Below are positions 1-15,200 of a DNA stretch of 64,000 nt, one piece after another (position 1 is the stretch's first letter; each line of letters starts with the position of its first letter). The notes below the pieces were generated by a model. The model saw only the letters and a program-made list of their open reading frames with translations. It made no database searches and was not told where the DNA came from. The stretch covers positions 15,492,690 through 15,556,689 of the forward strand of contig NC_084601.1 in NCBI RefSeq assembly GCF_033807715.1, written 5' to 3'. The translations under genes were made by a program, and so were the position numbers. The stretch comes from Cololabis saira. Its lineage: Eukaryota > Chordata > Actinopteri > Beloniformes > Belonidae.

Positions 1-381
1 ATTTAAATGAGTTTCCCTGAATGGAGAAAAACTTTCCAGTTTGAGTGCCTTTTCTGTCTTCAGCCTTCAACTTGACCCACAGATGGATGTTACAACCCGA
101 CTACACAGCTGTGAGTTATGTTTTCTTGAAGTAAAAAAATCCGCTGGACCGTACCGGGCCGTATTTGTTAATGAAACTAACCTCCCCCGATTAACACAAA
201 TTAACCAGACGCTAATGGATGGACTCAAACAGAGGAGTTAAACCAGACATTTCTGATCGCGGAGCACCACACCCCTGCACAACATCAATCTCCCATCAAG
301 CATCATAGCGGCAGATTAGCTTCATTACATGAGCCAAATTTAAGAAAAACCTGACACAAGAAGCGTGAGCAGGTCTCGTAC
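1..381 (-). other. hibadh intron 7 (partial)
   Basis: This is the intron between exon 7 and the missing exon 8. I see no coding exon, recognisable repeat or RNA gene in it. Confidence 0.7.
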
Positions 382-538
382 CTTGGCCATTAGTGTCGTT
401 CCAAAGCCGCCCTGGTAGTTGTTGGCAGAAGGGACTCCTTCCAACACTCCAGGCACAGGGTTGTACGTGTCGCTGGACCAGCAACGACCTGAAGACATGT
501 TGAGGATCTGTGCCAACAGCTTGGGGTCTAGACCGAGC
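382..538 (-). CDS. hibadh: hibadh exon 7
   Basis: It encodes [20 protein letters not shown] through [10 protein letters not shown], all-helical C-terminal domain. The donor GTACGA follows Lys277. The last exon is not in the window. Confidence 0.96.
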
Positions 539-3185
539 CTGAACCAACAAAGAAGACAGAAGTCATTCAGTCCTGTTAAACACCACAGATTTGTGATTTT
601 TCTAGGTAAGATGAGGCAAGAGAAAGGTTTAGTGGATAAATAGAAGAGTGGGTATCGATTATACTTTACAAAATTAGTACGAGATGAGGAAAAGACCAGA
701 CAAGACACCACAGTTAAAAAAAAAAAAAAAAAAGGAAATGGGATTAGCAAGAAAATAGGAAAGATAGGGGTGCAGGATGAACAGTAGCTCTGACCATTTT
801 TGAGAAGAGTGTGAAGGAGCAATGTGGTAAAAGATGGCTGTGGGGGTGCCTGATGTTCCTACTGACCCCCATTGAACCTTAAGCCTGAGTGTGACCATTC
901 CTCAGTGTTAATGGCTGAAGGCTTTGTAATGCTGGCTAATGCAGTATTGATGTTCACACACAGAACTATCCTTCATCATCCCTCTTTCATGAAAGTGGAG
1001 GAGGAGAAGAGGTTAAGTAGCACAAGGGAGCCATAAAACTCGCTGTCACATTTTGAGACACTCTTCCCTCTGCTAGCCCATTTTGCAGCAACCTACTCCC
1101 ATATACAGGACGACCAATCTCCAGACTGTGATAAGAAGCAGCAAAAAAAAAAAAGAAAAAGAAAGAAAAGAAAAAAAAGACAAAGAAGAGAACAAAGCAC
1201 AGCCAGACAAAAGCAAAGAGTGAGACCAAGCACCAGCCATTACAACAGCGAGGGTGGAACTGCAGCGTCTTTGGCAGGGATTTGGTGAGCTTGTGCAGTC
1301 TTTGCATATTAATGGTTTAAAGGCCAACGTAAAGCTGACCACATCAAGTCCTAGCTGCCTGCGTTTATTGTTACTTACAGGCCTGTAACTCTATTCTGCT
1401 CTCAATATGACAATTAAACTATCATTGGTCCTTAAAGCCAGCAGCACCCCCCCCCTCCTCCATCTCTCCACCTGGCTTTCATTCTGCTATTACAACCACA
1501 GTTTTATTAGCTGTCTACAAACCAATTAAGAATCGGGACTGCATTTACACTCTCTCTGTCTCTCCCTCTCCCCCTCTAAGGCTTACGAGTCCTCTTAGGC
1601 TCCATCATTTTTTTAAGCAAATGCTTTTGGAAATGTGGCATCAACGACTGCATGCAAAAAAATCTTAACTGCCGTTTTCCTCATAATTGGATCTCGCCGT
1701 CTTTGTCTCTACTCTTCTTCTAAACTTCCTCTCTGTCGTCATCTGTGTCGACACCTCTCTGTCTGAGGACTTTTTGGAACATATGTTCGACAACGCACAT
1801 ACCCCCCCCCCCCTCCCCGCCCACTCCCCCCACTCGGCTCTCCACACTTACGCACCATAAGGAGGCGGCTCCTCCCTGCGTTCTGGGTCAGCAGCTGAAA
1901 AGGTTACTGGCGGAGCTACAATAAAGCGCGTCCGAGCGCGCAGATCGTTTGTTATAGCGACCGGAGACGCTGACGGGGAGCCGTTGTCCTCCGTTAACGA
2001 TAAATCAATGAAACCCCCCCCCAAACCCCGGTCCAGTCACACCCCAAAAAAAATAAAAAAATAATCACACACACACTCAACTGTGGCAATCAGTTGACAA
2101 GTTGGTGTTTGTCGTCTGCGGTAATTTGTGTGAAAAATAGGACGTGTCATGCTTTAACAAGATTGACATGGACAAACAGACATCAAAAGGTGAAACAAAT
2201 GCGCTGCTGCAGAGAGAAAAAAAAAAAAAAAAAAAAGTAATAGACATGGCGCTGCAGATGGAAATAAAAGGGGTGTTTATAAGTGTTTATGTGCTGCTAG
2301 TTCTAGCAGGTGGAGTTTATTTGCAGAAGCGATATTAAATGTCTGTTTCATCATGATTAGCTTCTCGTCCTCATTTGATGCCACATAAGAGGAAGCCCAA
2401 CCCGCTACTCATTTATTATTTCATTAAAGAGCTAACGAGCACATATACAGACACACAAGCCTTTACTATCTCATTTACAGAGGCAACAAGCACATTTAAT
2501 CACTCATGTTTACTCTTCCTCAAAACATATGCTCACAATTCATTTGAACTACAAAGAGCGGAGGAGAGATGTGTGGTTGTGCAATTTTGTGTTGTTGTAA
2601 GCCATTTTTCATCAGTTTTATCAGTCAGGCAACGGGGATTGTGCGTTGTACGCTTTGTTTATTTTATGGCAGGAAACAACAGTTAAATCAAAGACTCAAA
2701 TATTAGAAATTCAAGTCCTGCATCAATGAATGATGATTGCATGTATGAACCGGTGAAGATGCATAGGTCTGCAAGGCAAGCCACGTTTAAAAACATCATC
2801 TCTCATTCTAGAGTAGTTGTTCCTTTCATTTTCTGCCTCTTTTCATCTCCATCAAAAAAAAAAAACACAACTGGCTGTATCTATGGAGCTCTCTGCTGCT
2901 TCTCACCACCTCTTAATGGCTTGCAAAAACATGAGAAACAAACGAAATGAATTAAAATACTGCAGAAAACACACAAGATGGAGATTAAAAATATATATAT
3001 GCAAGCAAAGCAAACATAGTTGTGGAAGAAAATCAAAATTCAAAGACAATGTGCATATTTAAGCTTGGGAGAGCGTGTATTCCTAACAGTCACGCATGGT
3101 GACTCCCTGCACTAAGAGAGCGTCACAGTCTGCTGGAGATGGCCAGAGCTTCCATCTGAGATCAACAAATTAGCTGTACGAACAG

Positions 3186-3268
<83 letters not shown>

Positions 3269-6200
3269 CGTGTCTGATAGCATGTGCGGATAAGGAGAAG
3301 CACACAAACATATTTGAAGAAAGGGCAGCTCCATCAGGCCAAAGTCCAGCATGACAAAATGTTATTGCCATATTCCTGTAAATTGGCTGCGAGCGCTCAG
3401 TCCCCTTTGTGTGGGACTGAATTGGCGAGTGTCTGCACACATCTGCTTAAGAGACAGTCCTCTGCAGTACAGACTAGGTCACAACGCAACATCTGAGAGT
3501 TACACGTGTGTTTTCTCTAAATAATGACAGACTTACTCAAACCCTCGGATGAAGCCCCAGTGATTGAGTGAGAATCAGCGGAAATTAGATAATATACACA
3601 CACAGAAATGCATCATACGGATATGCACACTGAAGTTGTTGCACGAGCAGAAATCTGCTGTCTTCAATGTATCTGGATGTAAATCTGTGTGTATGTGTGT
3701 GCATGCACACTTTCAGAGACAGTGTGGCAATGTGTAAATCCATGTTGCTCCCTTAATGCCTCCATATTTCAGAGGCCTAGTGAGGGGATTTATGTGCGAA
3801 TGCTCACGCCAATTTTCCTCCTCTGTCTCAGCATAGATAAATCAGTTGCTCTAACACAGCTGCACTGTGCAAAGACCAATTAATTTACACTCACAACAAC
3901 TGGATGCACACAGCATTTTATATCACAAAACTCATAAAAACACAACGGTATAAGAGTGACCAGAGGAAACAGTCTATTATTGACAAGAGATATGCATAAA
4001 TGAAGCGGAATATAGAGTGATGGATGATTCGCCTCAGGGAGAAACTATATACATTTATGTACACCGAGATATACTGTATATGGGCCATTTCCCTGACCCC
4101 CACTTCCAAATAACAAAAATTCTTAAAAGTAAAATACACCAAGAATAAGATGGTGTATGTACTTGAATTTGAAAGATTACTCCTACTCGTCATCTGAAAG
4201 TTTTTCAGTCTGGTTTTAAAATGACAAAGAACTGAAAATGCCGTTTGTGGTGTCTCTCCTTATGTTTTTTTTTTTCTTTTGTTTTAAATCTCACAGATGT
4301 TTGATACAGTGATACATTTTTAAGTCCCATCAAGAGCAGAGCTGCTTTAAATTGGTCTGGGTCTCATCTGACTGAGGTTCTTTTTCTGTTGGCACTCTCA
4401 TTCAGCCTAAGGTGTACCTCAAGGATCCATGTGAGAGCCTCATCTGTTAACACTATTAACAATACTCAGATTTACTTGTCACTGAAATCATAACTGATTC
4501 TTAAATAAACACATTTGTTTCCTATTGATGAAAATGCTTAGTTCATTCAAAATATTTCATAACATTAATACAAATTAATTATACATTTTGATCATACGTC
4601 CATCATCACATCAGAAAAACATTCTATCCTGGAACTCTAAAGAAAATTACGTGTAAAGAAGCTTGCACTTATCTTTAGTTATCATCGTTTTGAAGATTGG
4701 CATGTAAAATCTGTGCTTGAAGCTTTTTCAAGATCATACATTTAGCAAAGGTCAAACCTCTCCTCCTTTTAATAACCTTGAGAAGGCCATTCGTGTATTT
4801 ATTGCCCCTAGATTGGATTACTGCAATTCATTATATGTTGGAATGGGCCAGGTGCTAATATCATGACTGCAGCCAGACTCCTGACTGGTACATGAGAATA
4901 TGAACATATTTCACCTACCTTGGCATTATTACACGAGCTACCTGCCCAGAACAGGATAATTTATATAATCCTGCTGATTAAATACAAGTGCTTGAGCGGT
5001 CTTGCACCAATCTACAGAACCCTGTCAGAACTCTTTTAGCTCTAGGCCGCAGTCTTAGTTCATTGTACAAATAGCTTTTAGTTTTTTTTCTGATATCCAA
5101 ATTCTGATATCAACTGTAGCACACGGGAACTGACTTGCCTCCTGAACCAGGTTTTCCTCTTCTTTACTAGTATTTCAATGTCAACTAAAAACCCGTCTCA
5201 TCTCACTAAATGACTCAAATTAGGAAACTGTATTGTTTTGTATTCACTATAGTTTTTGTAGCAAGACTTGGTCCATATTAGTCATTTTTAAATGAATTAA
5301 AAAAAAAAAAATCCACTCATGAGAATGTTAAACTCAAAAGGCTCACATGGCTAACAATACTATGCGTCAGGGTGAGGCATGATGACAACTGGGACTTCAG
5401 AGGGGGTTTACTGTCAGGGGTGGGGGTTACAAGTGAGCACTCAATAAGCAGATGTAAATCAGAAATTGTGGCTCCACCCCTTCATCCATCTTGTTCTCAC
5501 AGAAGTGCCTCTGAATTGGTGCAGGGATGACCTCTTAGCACTTGCATAAACCAACCAAGCCGTATGTGCTCCCACCCACCCAAAATTCCAAACTCGTATT
5601 GATGTTGTAAATTGCAGTTACAACGAGATTGTGTGTATCGTAATTGGTGCTATAGTGACAGCTGTATCCAAGTGAAATTTCACGCCCAAATTAAAGCATG
5701 GGTAAATGATAGCAGCCACAATTATGTTCATGTTTCTCACATTTACCATGAAAACTATTACATACACACGACATGGGTCAGAAGATCCCATTTATTCACA
5801 TCCTTCATAGCAGTAACATCAAATTTCTACATTGCAAATGTTCTAATCACTACCTCATGTAGCCGATTTAAATTGGGATAGATTATTTGTAACTACTATA
5901 GATGAGGTACTTGTGATCATCCTGGTCTATATACCTTGGTTTGTCAATATAGGTAAATCTTTAGCATGTAAATGGAGTGACAGATGGTACTGATTGAAGT
6001 GATTGTTTTGCCTTAAAAAGAGCAAAAGGACACAAGTTGGCACATATTATGGTACGGTACCTGATGCCAAGGTTCATTGTCTCTGCTGTCCCAATCATCC
6101 CGATGGCCAGCAGCATATTGTTGCAGATCTTCGCTGCCTAGAAGGTTGTAAACAAAAGATGGAGCTTTTTTTATGTTTAAGGTTTGCAAATAGTTTACTG

Positions 6201-9200
6201 TATAATATACTATGGTAAGAAATTCAAAAGGTAAGAACATATAACCGGCATGTTTCAATATTCAAGGTTCAAAATTGAACATAAGTAATGATTACAAATA
6301 TGACATGAATGTTGTTGATTTTATGCCCATGTTCATTTTTCCCCCCATTCTTATGTACATTCTGTCTATGAGTAGTTTGTCCAGTTTTCCATGCGTTTGA
6401 CTTTACCTGTCCAGTGCCGACCTGTCCACAGTAGACAACATTGGCACCCATGCAGGTGAGCAGTTCCTGTGCTGCTTTGTATTCTTCTTCCACTCCACCA
6501 ACCATGAACGTCAGCTTGGCCATGCTGGCAGCCCCAACACCTAAGTGCACATAGTGTGTTAGAGCTTCACAATCTTTTTGCCAATGCACACAAATGGCAC
6601 CATGATTCAAAGACAGTCAAGCCAAAGATTTGGATGTGTAAAAACTAGGGTTGTCCCGATCAGGATTTTTTAGTTCCCGATCCGATCCCGATCACTTGAG
6701 TATCTGCCGATCCTGATTTTTCCCGATCCGATCACTTTTTTTGGCTCCCGATACATTTCCGCTACTTTTTCCCAAATCAGATACATTTTGGCAATGAATT
6801 ATAAAAAAAAAAAAATAATAATTATCCCAAGTTTCTTTAAATGTCCATTGGAGAACAACATGGACATACATTTCAACAAAGCTTATCAGCACTGGTGCCA
6901 CAAAATGTAAAAACATGAGTTGTAAACTAAAACAAGAACTGCAGAATAGTGCGATAACAAAAATAAATAAATGTAACTTCAAAAGAGGTAGTTGAATGAA
7001 ATCCAGTCAAACTCAAACACAAGAAAATTAAAATACTTTTTGGCTTAACCTTAGTGCAACATTCTGAATGGCATGAAATGAATACCAGCAGCTTAATGCA
7101 ACATGAACATATAAAATTTCACAAATTCAAACATGTAAACCATGTTAGTTTCGCTTACTTCGTTACTTCCGGCCGGAAGTGACGTTAAATGTAACAATAT
7201 ATAAAACGATTTAATATATATTAAAAACAACAACAACTAGGTATGTCCCGATACTTTTTTGGCCGATACCAATGTTTTGAAAATGCCGTGATCAGGCATC
7301 ATCGATCGGGACAACACTAGTAAGAACCTATTGCATATCAACATAAAATCCTTTAAAAATGGGAGAAAAGTTAGGTAAACTGAAACTAAAACATCCACAA
7401 AACACAATAAAATCACAGACTTGACTTTTTTAAAAGAGCTGTATAACTGTGTCATCATAACAAAACAAAAAAAAAAAAAAAGTCTGCTGTGTACATGTGT
7501 TCACAGCTCTTGTAGTGGGGCAGACGTGTTAAGTAGCGGAGCACCACAGGGACCGGGGCATCTTTAAAAGCCGATTTTTGCCATCATCCACTGCACAACC
7601 CTCGTGGGAACCTTTGCCTTTTGTATTGTCGCCCCTACTCTTTCACATACACATAGACACACACACTCACACACACACAAACAGCTGTGCCTGAGGCCGG
7701 CCTCCCCCGTGGGGGTATCCGTGACAGGCGTGAGGGGTAATTAACTTTACACTTTATCATGTTCAATTAGGCATCCCTCCCCATGCCTGATGGCTTAAGG
7801 AGCGTGCCATGTTGTAGGAGGCAACCTAAGCCCCCATCCCACCCCTCTCCCTTATTTAAAATAAGCAACCTCCTTCCTTTTGAGAAAGAAAACTGTAACC
7901 GAGCCAGCTTGAGACTCTTACGCAAAAAGATCTACCTTTTTTTTTTTTAACTGGCCTTTGACACTATTAACAGCAGGTTTTTCCACCTTGAACCCGTGTA
8001 AACACACACCTGAAAACCTGCAGACCAGCAATGAAGCAGTTATGGGTATAGTTATAGTTCGTTTTCACACAATGCTTCTGTGTGAAATTAAGGATAAGAA
8101 TTTAGCCACATCACTTCTGATGCAGTAATATTTAACTCAAATGGTTAAATAAGCATTTCACACTTGTCTAGAGGTAATATGCACAATACTGGCTGATGTG
8201 AATAAAAAAAATAAATAAATAAATTAAAAAAAAAAAAAAAGGACATGGGTGTGGGAATAAAAATAATAATGGTAGTCATAGCTGCCAAAGTAATCACAAG
8301 AGTATTTCTGAATTGCTCAGGTTGAAGGACAGCAAGTCGAGGCATCTATGTCAAGGGAGTTTGCCAGAGACATAACTATTGTTTTTCTCAAAATCAGAAA
8401 GAGAAAGCCACAAGTCGAGGGACTTTTGGTTTAAAGTTTCTTTGGAAATAAGACAAAGCTGAATCTCCATACCAGAGTTATAGCTTCAGTGCATAAGGAT
8501 TCTTTTTTTTGCATATCTTTGAGAAGTACAGTATATCACCAAGAATTCTGTATGTTTTGGTTGACATTTACCTTTTGCACTAACTGCATATTCTTTTAAA
8601 TGCTCCCTCCACTTTAACTGTGCATGTATTTGTCAAATGGTAAGAAGAGAAATTCACATTTTATTTCTATGGATGAACATCAACTGGCAATATTGTGAGA
8701 AATAAAAGTAATTTACATTTAACAGGATGAGTATTGTTATCTGTTGATATAGACTTTATCAAAATCAAAATAATTGAAATACATTTATTCTACTTTAAAT
8801 TATTATTTTATCTTTTTTAAATGCACACAATAGACTTAAACTGAACTGTGACCCCAAGAACCAAAACCAAAAGGTGTGATAACCTAAATATTTCCAGCTC
8901 TAAACTACAATATGGCCATTTGAAAATACTGTAACCCCTTTTGATTTGTAGAAGCGACCAGTCTTTTTCGTCTTCAAAGTTTTGCTTGCTCAGTTGTGAT
9001 TCCCACCTCGTGTATCTTGTGACTAATGCCATGATTAGTATCCTATATTCTTACCAATTAACAACTCCAACTAAATCAGGTCCACAAATTCATAAAGTCT
9101 ACATTTCCAGTTTCTTGACAAGGGGAAGTGGAGCACAGCTGCTGAGGAAAGAACTGACGAGAAGAGATGGAATTCCAATCTCTCTTTAGGGGGCCATCAA

Positions 9201-12200
9201 GCTGTAATGAAAGGCCTGTAACTAGTGAAAACCTAATAATGTTAGTGTTAATAATTAAAAGGGAATTACTAAAGTCAAAACAGCTGAAATGACATTATGA
9301 AGACTTCACTGCAGAGGAGAGGACAGGCAGAATTTACAGTACGTTTCCATCTACATCTTTCCCCCTCCCCCTTCTTTAATTGGCTCCACCGTTGTCAAGT
9401 ACAAGACGATGCCACTGTGTGCATCAGTGTGACTTTGTCGGTGATGAGCTGTCAGCAGGTCATTAGGGCCACAAATTGAAGCCCAAAACCCAAGAAGCAG
9501 CAGCTGCCTTCGGACCAGCACGAACACGCGGTCAACATAAGGCCACCGCAGACACCAATCATATACACATATGGCTAACAGACATCTTACATTTATTATT
9601 GCATTTGATTTTAACCCACTTTTATTTTTAAAAACACTTTAACTGTCAAGTTATATTATATTTAAAAAATAGATAGTTGTTAAAGTCTGACTCATAATAG
9701 AAGTTCTTACATCATTTTTTGTTCAATTTCAGAATGAGCCTCACAAATGCAAATACATCTACACTAACACACACACAGTGGGACAACTCTGCAGGTTCAT
9801 TAGTGAAGATCGCTGGTTTCAGACAACTAAAGAGGAGATTATTGATAACACAGTCAACTTGCTGATCAATATATCCCAGTCAGGAGAGAAAGAAGCAGAG
9901 AGAGATAGCAAAGAAGGAAAAAACGATCTCTCCCTCCCTCTCCTTCTACCTCCCAGCATCCCTCCCTCAAATTAACTAATCACCCATAATAAGCTCTTAT
10001 GATCTGTAGTGGATTTCTATAAGGAGTGACACCAGGATGATGAAAGATCCTTGTTGGAGGAAGAATAAGACATAATTAACATAATTGTGTGCATGACTGT
10101 GTACGTGTGTGAGCATCTTGAGGCCATCGGTGACTCTGCTCATTGAGCACTGACTAAATGTATTCATGTTGCGTGATTCTGACTTTTTGTGTATGTGGTG
10201 CGTGCGCCGTCACCGTGTCGTGCATGTATGAGGGGGCATCCCGTTCTCGCCTCGGCCCTGTCAGAGACGGATTAAGGAGGAATCCTATAATGAGGCTCCG
10301 TGAGTGCCGGGTATGCTGGCTCATCCATCCCACCAGGAGTGACAGTACTGAATCGTTAGCACTGCACAACTACACGACGCCCTCTAGGGGGGAACAGACG
10401 TGGAGTGTGTATGTGTGCAGGGTTGCTGGGCTGCTGTGATAGAAGAGGCAGGGACGTACAGTGGAAAGACTAAAGAAAGGATGATGGTGCTAAGAAAACA
10501 ATGTAAAAGTTACCAACAGTTACGAAAATTAATGTAATAATCCTGAAACGACCCACCCTGCTGCTACTGGTTCCAAGTCTCCTGAAAAACACTGAGTATT
10601 GAAACAATTTACACCAAAAAGAGACATTTTCAAAAGTTTCAATTGTTTTACTAGTGGATGTCCAGCTCCTCACCTTCAAAAAACGACAAACTCACAAATA
10701 TTTACGGCAATCTGAAGACTGCTACTGCAAAGCTACTTAATAACCGTTTTTTGTTTTTACAAGATAAGTGGAAAGTGACTTACAGTTGCTGCTCAACTAG
10801 GCCGTAGAACGAAGGATAGAAAGGCCCTACACATAACGGGCTTGCACGTTAAAGTTGGTGCATTTGAAGTTTGGTGCAGGCCATCTCCTCCATCTGAACT
10901 CCTCGAGTAGTAAAACCTTTCAGTTAACGAGCAAGAAGGCGAGCACTATTAGGACAGATGCTTAACAGCAGGCTCCGACTACGGCATAAAATTAAGAACA
11001 CGAGTGTGAAACTGGTTCTGTGATGGCAAAGAAGATCAGAGAAACAACTTTGGTTTGGTCTGTTTGTAGTGAACACCAAGTTCATTAGCACTTCTTTCAT
11101 TACACACAAAGGAATCAACCAGAGCAGTTCATGACGGCAATATAACCTTTTAAAAACTCTGATCTTTCTCTGAAGTGGTGCATGTACAAAGCAAAAGTAT
11201 GCGTGTATATGTACGAGCCACATCTGCGTCCGTGTACCATAGACAGGTGCACATCCTAGTGCTCAGATGCCAGTTGGAGCTTGTGAGGCTGCGTCTTGGA
11301 GTTACGAGCTGCATGTAAACCAGTAGCCACTTTTTATTGGTGGTAGGTTTAAATTAAACTACATTTGTGGATACAAGGATACACAAACTCCACACATAAA
11401 ATGGGACGTTCCAAGTGTTTGGTAATGAATGACGCATTTGATAGCCCTCCAGAACCCTGCTTTCCTGTCGAGAGAGTATATAGAGCGCTGTGAAATATCT
11501 TTAAGTGATAATGTAGCTGTTCTTAGTACAATAATGCAAGGAAGGATTTTAGGACGTGCTGTATTTCACATCTTGAGCCTTAAAATAGTTGCTGTAAAGC
11601 AAACTCTAGGCTTGGCAGTATGGTATGATGCTTGATGCTTAACAAAATGCTTATGCAAAGATGTTTTTGCTCGATGCAGTCTAATTTGGAGAGAAGAGCC
11701 TTCAGCCTTCATAGCGTAACAGCCTTCAGCCAATACCGCTTGCTGTCGTGAGCCGGTGGGGGTAGGATGTTTACAGGCCAACAACACAGCCTCATGTGGT
11801 CCACCAATATAATTACACCCAAGCACAGATCTTTTTCTCAAACAAATTAAAATGCAAACAGACCCCATAAAAAAAAAGCAAAAAAAAAAAAAAGCATAGC
11901 GGATATAAAGTAAATAAGTGAAATGGGACGAGAGCTGCACGTTAACCAAAATCACTCACACACATCAGCATCAAATTCAGCCCTTTTAACGTTTTTTTTC
12001 TGCCAACTCTACTAATGCTTTTCCTTTGTGTCAAAAACAGAGTCTTTATCGGCAGCACTTAATGAGCATGGAGTCATGAGAACCAACTTCAGAACACAAA
12101 CACTCCATGAGAACCTCGAGTGAGTCGGCCACTGAAGACTCTTACGCGTTTTTGGGAGCTAAAATAAAACCAAAGCCAGAAGGTCGACCCAGTTTAGAGT

Positions 12201-15200
12201 GTAAATGTAATTTCTTGTATGTAGCAGCTACTACAGCTCCACGGGGGTTGCAGTGTTTATCTATTGATCACCAGGTCAGCTCTCATCATCATCATTATTG
12301 TTATCATCATCAGTAACTGCTCTGCTCCGGAGGGGAGCGGCTGGTCAATGGTAAGTGACAGAGAACGAAGGGAGCTAGAGAGAGCCACAATCAATCCTTC
12401 CCCTGGCCCAACGAGACTCGTCGAGGATAGAGCAAGTTCATAATGATCCCCAATTAAGCTGTTGGGAGCAAAAAGCAGAAGCAAACATACTAGGGGTGTA
12501 ACAATATATCGTGCAATGAAATTTCGCGATACAAAAACATCACGAAACATGTCGTGGAGGTGACAAACTGTATCGCGATATTGGGTTATTAATATTAATC
12601 TATTGTGTTGACTAGTAACGCGCATCTGAGCACCAAAATCTTCCTCCGCTCAGAAGAAACTAGTTCCGTTTTGTGGTCCCGATCACAGACTTTTAGGGTT
12701 TTGAGCTCTGAACCTTTAAGTCTGGTGTAGAGTTAAGCCTTACCTTATTAAATTAAACCTTTTTCGGGTCGTGAGTAGGATAAACACGGGGAAAACTTCT
12801 TCAGAGTTCGAGTGTACTTTAATGTCCCTCAACAGTGTAGGATTTTAGAACATCAACACAGCACCTAGTGCCGTACTGTGGCGTATCACTCCGCCCAATC
12901 TAAAACAGACTAATCACTACAGATAAACTGACTAGTGTCATTATAGTCCCTGATTTACATCAGAATATAAAGAATATATTTATAAAATAATGAACCCTGA
13001 ATTATCAAAATAACCTTAACAAAAATAAACCTCCTCTTACACTTATAAGGAGAGCATGAATCAATCTTTTTTATGATGTAAAATTGTATGTATTTATTTA
13101 TTTATTTACTTAATTTTAGTTGTTACATTTCTGGAAAAGAAAAAAGTAAAATCATACATGAGAGAAACTATTCAGTTTGTGGCAAAATATTTGTACTTGT
13201 ATGAAACTGAAGATGCATAATGCAAACCTGACATTTACTTTTAGTTCAGTTTGTGGAAAATGATTGGCCTGGCTTTCTCTTTAAAACTTAAACAGTTATA
13301 AAGCATTACAAACTGGAACAATAGGGCAAACACAGTATTGTTTTGTATTTTTCAAATAAAAGACAATTTTTTCCAGTCATATGTTCCTCATTCAAGGTTG
13401 TTAAAAAAAATACTGCTATAATATCGTAATCGTGACCTCAATATCGTGTATCGTACTGTATCGTGAGATTAGTGTATCGTTACACCCCTAAAACATACAT
13501 TTATGCAGACACAATGCTAATTCGCTTTCAGATAACTGATATGCAGTGTGAAGTTTGGGCTATGTTTGATGGACAGAGATGTCTTGTGTGACTCATACAC
13601 CAGCTGACCGACCACACACACACGAACCAGCCCCCCAGCTGCTGTGGGTCTACCTCCATCTGGAGGAGGGACAACACCCCCCACTTCACTGCCCCTCTGT
13701 CATCACCATCCCTGGTCACTTTACCACCGTATACCCGTCGTCCCACACACCCCTCGCCCCACCTCTCTGTCAGCAGAGCCCGTCAGCGAGAGGTTTGTTA
13801 TGCTAATCTGGTCTGTGGACAACTGACACTCTTGAACTGGTTAGCCATGAGCGAGTGTGACAGTCCTACCCCCTGGCTGTCCGGCGTGATGCCTCAGCTC
13901 ACTGTTTAACTCTGATAATTAATGCCAAGGCTTCATTGTTCAGCTTCCAAAAACTATTAGATTATCAAGTGGGATTAGTTGATGACAAGTGCAGTTGTAT
14001 AAGTGGCAATTTAACATATTTAAAATTGATTGGTCTACGGAGAGAGCCAAGTGTCTCCAATCAGTCTGATTCTGGTGGCTACAGAGTTTCCTTTTGTTTA
14101 TTTAATTTGTGTGTATGTGTGGGTGTGTGTCAAAAAAAAAAAAAAAAAAAAAAACATATATAGAACGTGTTATGGTACGCACGTGGAAAACGCAATGAAG
14201 GAATGACGACATTTTTCTGATTTAGTGTTCCTTTAACTGTAATAGTCTTTTAAAATGTAAGGTCCACAAAGTTGAAAAACATCCTCCCCCCAAAAAAAGA
14301 ATGAGCTTTCCTTATTATAAGACTTGTGAACACCCATTTCATTGTGCACCATGGTGGCCGTGCTGGCTATAAGTGCTCATGAGAAGTCATAGGAGGGAAG
14401 TAAATAAAGTTATAAAAGCAAAAAAAACACACAGGCATATAACAAAATCGTCTTTAAAGTGACAGTTACTAACCAAAGCAAGCAAGCAATTATAGCAAGA
14501 CTATAATTTTGGATCAGATGTGGCTTTTGAGTCGTTTAATCCATACAGGATCTCAAAGACTGCAAAGCTGACCCCACCTGCTTCCTCCCAGACTTGGCTT
14601 CTCTTGCCCAGGTGTAAGTACAGACAGGTGAGCAGGTCCACCGCGTCCACAGCGTGTGTGCGGGACTTACAAACCACCAAGACATGCCAACAAAGTTATG
14701 TGGTGTCAAACGTGCTTTTCTGCATATGTGTTTAGCAGCTGTCGTCAGTCTTAATGACATAAACTGATAAGCAAATGATGAAAGAAGCTGAACCAAAAAC
14801 AATCACAAAATCAGAAAGAACAACTATATTTCAGTTCTTTTAAAAACAACAATACCAAGAAGCTCTTCAAGTAAGTCTAATAAACAAAACTGTAAACAAA
14901 GCAAAACCAAACAGCAGTGCAGTAAAATACGATGTCAATCTAAAAATAAAATCCATCATGTGTGAAGAGCTCAGGTTAAAAAGGTAAACAGGCATGGTGG
15001 GAGTAGAGTGCTGTTTTACATGTTTATAATAAACATGAGCCATAAAAAGTTACCCCATTGTATATTTTCTTAATTATTGCTACTTCTATATACGCACACA
15101 ACAGTATCTAACCATTTTATGTATCAAGTGTTTATAACAAAATATAAAACAGCCCTTTACTGCTCATACAGAACAAAACACGTAGCTACGAATGACAGAT

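Larger units (their letters stand above)
539..6060 (-). other. hibadh intron 6
   Basis: This intron holds A/T homopolymer tracts (717-733, 1142-1178, 2218-2237), a GT microsatellite near 3190-3272 and a decayed LINE at about 4320-5100. The rest is unremarkable unique sequence with no supportable exon. Confidence 0.7.
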
